This document shows positions 55,692 to 64,000 of a DNA stretch of 64,000 nt, one piece after another. Below the pieces are notes generated by a model. It had not been told where the DNA came from, made no database searches, and was given only the letters and a program-made list of their open reading frames with translations. The translations under genes and the position numbers were made by a program. Origin of the DNA: Nomia melanderi (Eukaryota > Arthropoda > Insecta > Hymenoptera > Halictidae). The stretch is from NCBI RefSeq assembly GCF_051020985.1, contig NC_134999.1, forward strand, positions 16,559,660 to 16,623,659, in the 5' to 3' direction. How positions within the stretch are numbered: position 1 is the first letter of the stretch; every line of letters starts with the position of its first letter.

Positions 55692-58600
55692 ATGTCTGAT
55701 TTAGCGAAGACTTTGTTATCAGAATATTATGGATTGAATTCCGAATCAACTAACAAAACATTTGTATCTATTCACAAATCTATCGAAAACGCTAAAGCTG
55801 AAGAGGAGAAACACTTTACAGAGCAAACATCTGTCACCACTAATGAAGAGAACGTTGTATCTGAAGACGAGTATCAGGTACTCGGATTACAAATGATTCA
55901 TTATATTCTTTTAATTTAGCTAAAAAGCTTGATCAAATAGTAAAGTAGGATTTTTAAAAATGTAGAAACTATTATAGTGAAAATAATGTATGTTATTATA
56001 GAAAGATATCGACGATGACCGGAAATTCAGTGTTGAGATCGAGGAATATCGAAGACCAGTGAGAGCTTTCAATAACATTGAAGATGCGTATGACTCAGAT
56101 GAGAATTCCGTTATTTACGACATCGATTCTGAACAGAAACGGACAGAATGTCCAAACATTACTCCAGTGTTTGTTACTAAAGAGAATGATCTTAAAGACA
56201 CAAACGGAAGCGACTCCAGTATAACGTACGCTGAAGACATTCTTCCGGACAATCTATCCGATGCATCTGACACGACGTTAAGAAAGTCACGAAGATCTTC
56301 GAAAACTTGTACACCTTTGCCACCTTTGTCAAAGAAACCTGTCTGCAATGAAATATTCGCAGATTTCTCTAATGCTGACCTAAAACAATTCCCTCAAAAA
56401 ATATTAAACGAATTCTTAGACATAAGGGTATCTGTTTGTTTCGAGCAATTTTATTCGATCGTTTCAACCCCTTGCCTTACGATCTATTTTTGAACTATGA
56501 TCGATAGAAATACTTTGTTATTAATAATTTATTAAGAAAAAGAACAGATTTAGAGGCAGATTCTATATCAATCTTTGCTCTAGAGTATAACTGATAATAG
56601 AATAATAATATTAAATTTGAATTAAAATTCAATTAATTTCAATGTTAAATTAATTTGTTCGATTCTGTTTAAAATTTACACGTGTCTGATACGTTATTAA
56701 GACAAGGGGTTAAGATATATAGTATCTTTTTAATCAATTTTATATTCAATTATTTCAAATATTAAGTATTGTTAATTAGATTGAATATATTACATATTAT
56801 TCTGTTTGATTTTAGATGCTGTACCTGGCTGATAATTCTTTAACTCAGCTTCCGAATGAAGTTTTTACGACCTTAAGACATCTGGAATGGTTAGACATAA
56901 GAAATAATCAAATTTCATCCTTGCCGAGTAGTATTGAGTCACATCCATGCATACAAACGCTTCTTCTTCAGGCAAACAATATGGAGGAATTGCCACTGGA
57001 GCTTTGTAAGCCTTTGTACTTGTTACAAAGAGTAAAATGATTTTCTTAAATTCCAATTGAGTATTTAAAAGTTTATTAAGTTGTGGACTTAGGCTATTTC
57101 AAATTATTTTATTTTTCTTAAATTCCAACTGCGTATTTAAAAGTTTATTAATTTGTGAACTTAGGCTGTTACAAATCATTTTATTTTTCTTAAATTCCAA
57201 CTGAATATCAAGAAGTTTATACTTAAGCTATTTCAAATCATTTTACTCTTTTCTTAAATTCCAACTGAGTACTTAGAACATTATTAATTTATGAGCTTGA
57301 GCTATTCCAAAAGTCGCATGTAATTAGAAGTTCGACGAACGTCCCTTAAAGAGGAATGTTGATCAGCGTCAAGATTATTCAAATGCCAAAGAAATATTCT
57401 AAAAGCATACATTTCAGGTACTGCGCCAAAATTAAAAACCATTCACGTGGCGCAGAACCCACTAATTACACCACCGAAAGATATTGTAGCTTTAGGCTCT
57501 ACAGCGATTTTAGAATTTTTAAGGATAGAATGGAACAAGGTGCATCCTGAGCGAGAAATAGAATTCAAAGAGTGTAAGTAACTTATTATTATCAACTTAG
57601 TTACTTTATTAAACATATTGATGCGACATCGATTATCTTGCATATTACGATTGTTTTCAAGTAATTCAGAAGCGTCAGTCATCGATGATTGACACGGCAT
57701 TTAACGTGTTAATACATTGCGTACCGGTTAATCTTCAGAAAACTGAATTCTGATGGCAATTTTCACTGAGGTTAACTTATACCACTATTGTTATGTAACG
57801 TATATTAAACCTTAGCACTCCAAGTTGTTTTGTAATCTATCAGCAACTGCAACTAATTTCTATAGTATTCCTAGCGAAAATTAGAAATGCTATAACATTT
57901 CTTCGATCTTTTATTTTCCTTCTTAGCACAAAATTTGGATGTGCGGAAAATCGAATAATTTTAAGGTAGTTTCTTTAAGATTCATTAAAATATTTAATAT
58001 TATAACTGGTACAATATTGGAGCCTACAGAGTTCAAAGGGTTAAATAGATAATCAATTCGAATCAAATTTTATATTTTTTTCAATGCTGTGGTAATTAGC
58101 AAAGTTGCACAGCTAAGTGTCTTTCTATAAAAACGAAATTTCTCGTTATCGGTACGCAATGTGTTAACAAGATCTGAATTTTTATTTTATTTTTCAGACA
58201 CAATTCAGCCGAAGTTGTCGACTATTCTCTGTTATCAGTCCCCTCGGGAATCGAAGAAGAAAGTACCTTGTAAGATGCAAGTTCACGAGAGAAATGTATC
58301 TGTGAAAGAAAAGTTCAAGACTTACAAGCCTAGCAACAGGTATTCTAATGATAAATCAGCTCCGTTAATGAACGCTTGTTTATTTAAGCAAAGTTTAAAT
58401 ATCCTCTGCGACTCCTGCTTGCAAAATGTTGATACAGACACAAGTGAAATATCGAAGAACATACATAAGCAAGTAAAGCGTACACATATACGAAGCAAAC
58501 TGAACAATACTGACAGTAAAACTGATCAAACAAATAATACAATTTTGCGATTAACGGGTCCTTCTCCAAGGTCTCTTTATGTCAGGAAAAATATAAAAAC

Positions 58601-59890
58601 GCTGAAAACATACTCTACACCTATGCAAAAGGAATGCAAAGTTAGATTAGCTAACAAATTTCATTACTCTGATCTTGTAGAGCAACGTTCGTTAGTGGAG
58701 AATTACAAAAGATTCGGTAGCATTGGAAACGTTGAATATGTTTTTAATATTGTTACAAATGACAGAAAGAGATTCAAGTTATATCCGATGAGATTAACTA
58801 ATTCAGATTGGATGTTATCGTGTTTAAAGAATTATATAGGAATAAGGGAGAAGTGACTTGATTTACGTGCATAATTAGATAATTATGTATGAATAAGGTA
58901 GATGATAGTTACGTATGTACAGTTACAGAAATTTAGAAAAAGGAATAAAGAGGTTTCGCTGACCATGGATTCTTTGTGTTAATAAGATCACTGATTTTTA
59001 ATTGATTTAGATGTGGAAGTAAGAATGCAAATGCTTCAGTGGAACGTCGTGTGTTATGGTATTCGAAGGCGAAAGATTTCCTTATAAAGCAAGCATCGAT
59101 ACTTCAGAAAGTAAAGTATGAAATCCATTACTGTTAATAGTTTATAAGAATTGCTTGAACTTAGAATAACTTAATTATGATTTAGAGATGAGAATGTTTT
59201 AAAAGAATGGAGACGAGACAAAAGAAAGTTTAACATAGCTATGGAAAAGGCAATGAGAAGAAATGAAGGTACCATTTTCTACTTCGTACTATTATTATCG
59301 TTAAATGATTATTTTTATTAAATTTTGATATTGTAGATGATATTCCTTTCGGATTCGATTTAGAAGATTATTCTACGATATTCAAGCACACACATAAATC
59401 GGTGAGATTTAGTTATAATTTGTTTAAACATTTGCTAAAGCTGATATTTATGTATTATAATTTTAGAATACTACGAAATCGAAGGAGAAGAAGAAACTGG
59501 TATTCAATTCACCAGAGTGAGTGAAAAATGATCAGTATTAGATAAAGTGTTTTCAATTTCAAATAAAATTTGAATGTATTCTTGTTGTAGAGATATTAAT
59601 ATGAAAATTAATGAACTGCTGGAATCTCTGAATCACTTAGAAACGAAAACTGCAGATGCAGTGACACCAAGATCAAAACAAAGTTTACTGAGAAGAGATA
59701 TAGATAAGGTACTTAGTAATCATCGTTTCGATAAAGGTTTCGCAGCCATTATAAAGAAGTTCATTTTACAAGTTTTCTTATTTGATGCATTTCATTGAAA
59801 TTTCAGATATTACAGTTCCAAAATGAAATAAAAAACTTGCGAAAATACAATGACGTTGCAACGATGCCTTTGAAGATTGAAATAGATTGA
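55692..59890 (+). CDS. LRRC27: LRRC27-like leucine-rich repeat protein, eleven exons
   Basis: Exons: 55692-55877, 56002-56427, 56816-57005, 57418-57573, 58198-58852, 59011-59115, 59186-59268, 59337-59401, 59467-59516, 59591-59708, 59807-59890. Phases agree throughout, giving 705 residues. Residues 1-204 are acidic and probably disordered. About 205-315 hold leucine-rich repeats (LYLADNSLTQLPNEVF, LEWLDIRNNQISSLPSSI, IQTLLLQANNMEELPLEL) ending in PKDIVALGSTAILEFLRIEW. A long basic low-complexity part follows, then VLKEWRRDKRKF and NEDDIPFGFDLEDY, then a helical tail. The LRR block followed by FLR and the later KEWR...IPF segment match the LRRC27 family. Its biochemical role is not established, and the LRR block suggests protein binding. 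The exon 5 donor (AA|GTGACT) is the weakest junction. Introns 2 and 4 each contain a TTAA element. AATAAA at 59982 is a likely poly(A) signal. Confidence 0.78.
56464..56713. mobile_element. TTAA MITE, D3 family (250 bp), in LRRC27-like intron 2
   Basis: Left end TCAACCCCTTGCC; right end AAGACAAGGGGTTAA; reverse orientation relative to 48748. Confidence 0.65.
57057..57310. repeat. Tandem repeat, about 65-bp unit, four copies, in LRRC27-like intron 3
   Basis: TTTTCTTAAATTCCAACTGA recurs. Confidence 0.75.
57709..58167. mobile_element. TTAA element, O family, carrying a C element, in LRRC27-like intron 4
   Basis: Left end TTAATACATTGCGTACCGG; right end CGGTACGCAATGTGTTAA, a good inverted pair. 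Confidence 0.7.
57805..58044. mobile_element. TTAA MITE, C family (240 bp), nested in O
   Basis: Ends TTAAACCTTAGCACTCCAAG and GAGTTCAAAGGGTTAA. Confidence 0.75.
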
Positions 59891-62018
59891 AAAGATTCAT
59901 ATCAAAATCATTACCATTTTGTAGTCTTGCTCACTTTCACTTTTACTACACCAAAAGTATCAGTCTTGATATTTTTATTTAAATAAACCATTAGTAATCA
60001 TATATTGTTTCATAGTATTAACTAAACATATATTACTTACAAGTACGCGACGAGGTAACTGGAAATATTGTTATACGCTTGAACTGTTAAGGAACATCAA
60101 AATCGAAAGCATACAAAGTATATTACAAAATCGGTTCTCTACGATAACAGCATTAATTTTCTTGTAAAAAATATATGGCTGTACTTAGCGCGAAAGAAAT
60201 ATATTTCAAACAGTACTCGATGACTTTGTAATGTAATGGTAAGCTTTAAACAAAATGTTTTCCAGTCTTCCTGTCGAAGTAACATTTCTCTTTATGGGAT
60301 CATCGTGAAAATCCGGCGAGTATAAAATTTCTACAGAACAAATGATCGGAATTGAAACAGATTCGAGCGATATAATTTTCACGACAATCAAACCTTTTCT
60401 TTGTACATGGCACTACTGCAAATCCTAATACAGTTCCGTTTCGACTGGAATAAGAAGTTCACACCTCACCCTGTGATATCATTATAATTATTGTAGTATT
60501 ATGTAGTTTAATAGTTATAAGGCAAATCTCTAAGATCTTCATTTTTATTTCATTTCTTCCCATTTTTATACGTGTGCGTATTTCTTTTTATTTCGTGATT
60601 ACTTCCTACCTCTTTTGGTTCTGTAGATTCGATACACAGATTCATGTAAGCCAGTATAGATAACTAATCTGTTAATTCCTAATCAGCGATACAATAATCT
60701 AGGTATTATTTATTTATTTATTTTTATTTTCTTTTTTTTTTGTTTTGTTTTATATAATAATGGAGTTTATCGAATTTGCTTTTTTCTCCAAAACACTAAT
60801 TGCTTTGCGTGTTTGTTAGGATTCAGTTACTATTGATGGTAACGAACTTAATATTAAAATAAACGGTTATATAAAATGTATAATTCCTGTTATTCAGGTT
60901 ACAAATAGTTAACTGTTCTGATACATTCGGGTGGTAGTGAAATAATTACTATTCTCCTAAAAAATTCTACATATCACATTCTGCGGCAATGCATACACAT
61001 GCGTACATGTATATGTTGCAAGCATAGAGCCAATTAGAAGTCACTATAATATCGATATTTCTGTGATTAAAAACAATATTATTAAAATAATAATGTAAAA
61101 CGGGTAAAACGATCTCAATAGTGGACACGCTGAAGGCCAATTTATGTACACATTGCAGGGAAAATTTTACTATGAAACAATAAAATACCTATGGATTAGG
61201 TAGTTCTCGTTAAGAAACTTAAACCGGATATTAAAACTAGATCTCGTTTCTCGCATTCTTATAACAAATACGTAGTTTGTAAAACCGAATTTCCTTACAT
61301 CCTGTTCACAATTATTCGCGCACGCGATTGATTTCAATAAGAAAATATCCTTCAATGGGTTAAAAAGCTTCGATAATTTATCACTGGAACACACACATAC
61401 ACTGGTATTTTTTCATCATACATCACTTAACACGTTATATACATTCTTTTCAAGAAGTATTCCTATTAATATACAAGCATACCGGTTATATACTAAAGTT
61501 CCATAGCAATTCAACACACAAATGCAAATTTTTATAAAATTAACATATCCATTTGTTACTATTTCATTTTCGCTTTGATTCATTAATTCTTACTATTGCA
61601 CGTTTTACACTCTTTTCACTATCCCTTTTTCGTTCGATGACACAGACGTTATGCATTCATTCTATATTGTATATACACCGTACATACGTATATATCGTTA
61701 AACACATTTAGGTGATTTTCTAATTCAAGAAGGCAGACATTCTGTGACAGTTCTCAGAAAGCAAGTACCATTCATCAGTGGACATTTAATGCGTAACCTC
61801 TGAATGGTTTCCTTTCCTTTCCAGAAATAAAAGTTCCTTTCAACGGATAATATTCTGCCATTATAAAATAGTACAGGCAGCAGAAATGTTCTCGAACCGT
61901 ATTAAAAATTACTGTTTCTATATTCATTATGAATATTTCAAACGTTAGAAGTCTTTTTTGAAGATGGTCCAAGCAAGTAGACCTTATTCACAAATATCAC
62001 TGGTGTACTAACTCTTTG
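59891..62018. other. Interval between convergent genes; probable 3'UTR of Oga
   Basis: AT-rich with no coding frame. TTTATT (AATAAA on the minus strand) occurs several times, notably in an ATTTA-rich run near 60705-60725. The Oga 3'UTR and the short LRRC27 3'UTR probably meet here. I could not choose the Oga poly(A) site. Confidence 0.4.
59982..59987 (+). terminator. Poly(A) signal AATAAA of the LRRC27-like gene
   Basis: A canonical AATAAA lies 92 bases after the LRRC27-like stop codon, in AT-rich DNA between convergent genes. Confidence 0.5.
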
Positions 62019-63085
62019 TTAGAAACTTCTACACATAGTTTTGATTCCAGAGTGTTCTTCGTGCGCTGGGTTCATATCGACAAAGCCCAATTTACTATAA
62101 AATTCATGTGCTTCTTTGTCTGTGCTTGGTATAGTAGTGTGTACACCAAAAGAACCTACGAATATTATTAAACATTAACATCAATTACTAATGTATTTTC
62201 CATAAATTATAATCTCATTATCATATTCACCATTTGCTCTCAGAGCAGCAAGAATACACGTAATTAGTCTTTTAGGGACAGATTGATCGGTTAAACACGG
62301 CAACACCGCGCACAGAAGTTTTGATGGGTGTTGTCTGCATAACTGTTCAGACACGTCTGGGACAAATGAATGGAAGTGCCGTATGGCATCCTAAAAAATA
62401 AATTGCAGGTGTTAATAAATGTAAAAGACTAATTAAAAAAACACTATTTAAATATATGTACCTGAACGTTTTGAGGCATATCATTTATACTATCATCTAA
62501 CGGATATTTCAAACGCAACTCGGGTATTAAAGAAACAGCCAGTTTCTGGTTGTGAGTCTTGACATTCAAGGCAGCCAGTGCATAACCGACCACACCACTT
62601 TCATCTTCCACAACCATACATAGTTCTGAACTTAAAGTTAGGAAGCCACTAATCAATCTATAGTGAAAATAAACAACAGTATGTCATTATTGTATGTGAA
62701 ATTCATATAATATGTTACAATTTTTAATAAAATATGGTGAAATTGTTTCAAATACCTATCTGCCACTGCAGACGACATCGTAGAGCCATAAATTTTATTG
62801 CATACAGCGTAAACTGCTTCCTCGTCGCTGGTTAAGTAAGGCCTAATTGTATAAATTTTACTACTAGGCACTTCTGGTGCTTTGTAAACAAATAGATCAT
62901 TCCCACTGTCTACTGGAATTAATCTCTGAAAAGAGTAAATAGATATTAATATCATTTCAAGCAGAATGTATTCATAATGAAATAAACGTGTCAATATACC
63001 TGTAGATCAGCTGTAAGTCCTCCACGAAAAACCCATGGTTCTTGGTCTCCACTCATAAAAGTTTCTTTCCAGCCATTGGAAAACC
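62019..63085 (-). CDS. Oga: Protein O-GlcNAcase, C-terminal part (last five exons), partial
   Basis: Minus-strand exons: 63085-63000, 62925-62756, 62657-62462, 62390-62231, 62155-62019, with consistent GT/AG junctions and phases, encoding the last 248 residues. The segment includes KIYTIRPYLTSDEEAVYAVC, ELCMVVEDESGVVGYALAAL, LAALRANGSFGVHTTIPSTD and EFYSKLGFVDMNP. This is the acetyltransferase-like (GNAT-fold) C-terminal domain of O-GlcNAcase, the enzyme that removes O-linked GlcNAc from Ser/Thr of nuclear and cytoplasmic proteins. The N-terminal GH84 catalytic domain and the stalk must lie beyond 64,000. The protein ends IKTMCRSF. I see no catalytic hydrolase residues here because that half is absent. 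The gene converges on the LRRC27-like gene. Confidence 0.88.
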
Positions 63086-64000
63086 CTATCCCAAAGATAT
63101 AGTATTTAATCTTAATAAATAATTAAATGTGTGGATATGTACGCGCGATTATGCAGTTTATTAAATATATAATACAGCTTCCACTGCTCAGAGTACTAAC
63201 TTTAGTTAAATTTGTAACATGCATAAGTACATTTCGATCGATAGCGCCATGGTTTTCTTTACCTCGCTTGATATATCGAGTCTTTCACAATGTTCATTAA
63301 ACAGAAAGTATAACATCGCGAAATAAAGAAATCTATCGGATCGAATAACTACGGTGCAACATTTCAATAAATCAGATATCTCTTTATGTCTGTATAAAAT
63401 AATTGATCTTCGCACATCGAATAATTTACAAAAGAGAAAAAATGAAAAAACTATATATTATTTGGCTAAAAAATGTAGACTTTGTTATATTAAACAGTCT
63501 TGCATTCATATCAAATTTTAAGTAATTACTACCAATATGAAATGACAATAGAAATTGTCTTCGAAGAATGTTGCACCAGAGTTCGCGCAGCAATAAAACC
63601 TTAGGGAAAAGGAAATGGGACTGGGATTAGTGGAATGGTAGTCCAGTTTGCCAAAATGCGCCTGAAATAAAACTCCTATTACTCCTGAAAAGAATATAGT
63701 GTCTGGAACTAAAAGAAATTAGTACAGGCAAGTTGGCAGAAGGAAGATGTTTCGCTAGTCATTCTCAACCCACGAAAGATGTTCTCACAAAACCAAGAAA
63801 ACATGAAATCTCGAAAATGTTATCCATCATTATAAATGATAAACTTCTTTTGATAATTTTGAAACGTAATAAAAAAAATATATATATAAACGCAACTTTT
63901 GCAGGCTGTACGTGACCAGTACATTATTTAGGAAAAGCCCGTAATAGATCACAAAGCTGTGTCCTAAGTTTGCCAATTTTGGAGAAGTTGCAGATGGACT
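63086..64000 (-). other. Probable intron of Oga
   Basis: An acceptor (GGGATAG|GG) at 63086 shows that Oga continues upstream. I found no further exon matching the family before the window ends. The DNA is AT-rich with only chance frames. Confidence 0.45.

Noticed and set aside
63206..63415. 69-codon minus-strand frame upstream of the Oga exons
   Set aside because: It does not match O-GlcNAcase and has no matching splice signals; likely chance in AT-rich intron.
1..64000. tRNA and rRNA genes
   Set aside because: I saw no cloverleaf with proper A and B boxes and no rRNA-like stretch; a covariance search would be needed to exclude tRNAs.

Overview
This window looks like nuclear DNA of an insect, most probably a hymenopteran (a bee, wasp or ant). 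The evidence is split genes with short AT-rich introns, GC-rich exons in AT-rich DNA, CpG-rich islands, and animal-only gene families. There are no bacterial operons, CRISPR arrays or rRNA genes. The exact species cannot be read from the sequence.

Layout. 1-3,684 is intron-like or intergenic DNA ending in the last recognisable exon of a two-pore potassium (K2P) channel gene (3,685-3,791, +). About 39 kb follow with no convincing protein gene: CpG-rich islands, at least a dozen tandem arrays, and dozens of short TTAA-flanked transposons. One decayed piggyBac-type transposase lies at 31,201-31,647. A second K2P channel gene occupies 42,620-51,256 (+) in five exons, with an in-frame 172-codon extension after its stop codon. 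A small two-exon gene for a single-pass membrane protein lies at 53,433-53,875 (-). An LRRC27-like gene of eleven exons spans 55,692-59,890 (+). It converges on the 3' end of O-GlcNAcase (Oga, -), whose last five exons run from 63,085 down to 62,019; the rest of Oga lies outside the window.

Two observations stand out. First, the K2P stop is TGA followed by C. It is followed after 8 nt by a 14-bp stem-loop with a GTGA tetraloop, and then by 172 open, codon-biased codons in the same frame. This is the arrangement expected of programmed stop-codon readthrough, giving a 519-residue channel and a 692-residue form.

Second, the mobile DNA is dominated by many families of 150-480 bp piggyBac-like MITEs. 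All are bounded by TTAA, with terminal inverted repeats such as CCCTTTGCACTC, CCCTTTGCGGACGAA, CACTAGAACTACCG or CACGTTGACTGCC. Several families carry their own short palindrome just inside the end. Empty and filled copies of tandem repeats in the window demonstrate TTAA target duplication directly. The elements nest repeatedly, and one family is hit at the same internal TTAA by three other families. The decayed transposase carries an end resembling one MITE family and is a candidate relative of its mobiliser.

Limits. Exon borders were deduced by eye from splice sites, reading phase and protein families. MITE borders are good to a few bases where TTAA occurs at both ends and approximate elsewhere. 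Unlisted gaps are AT-rich DNA in which I saw nothing specific.
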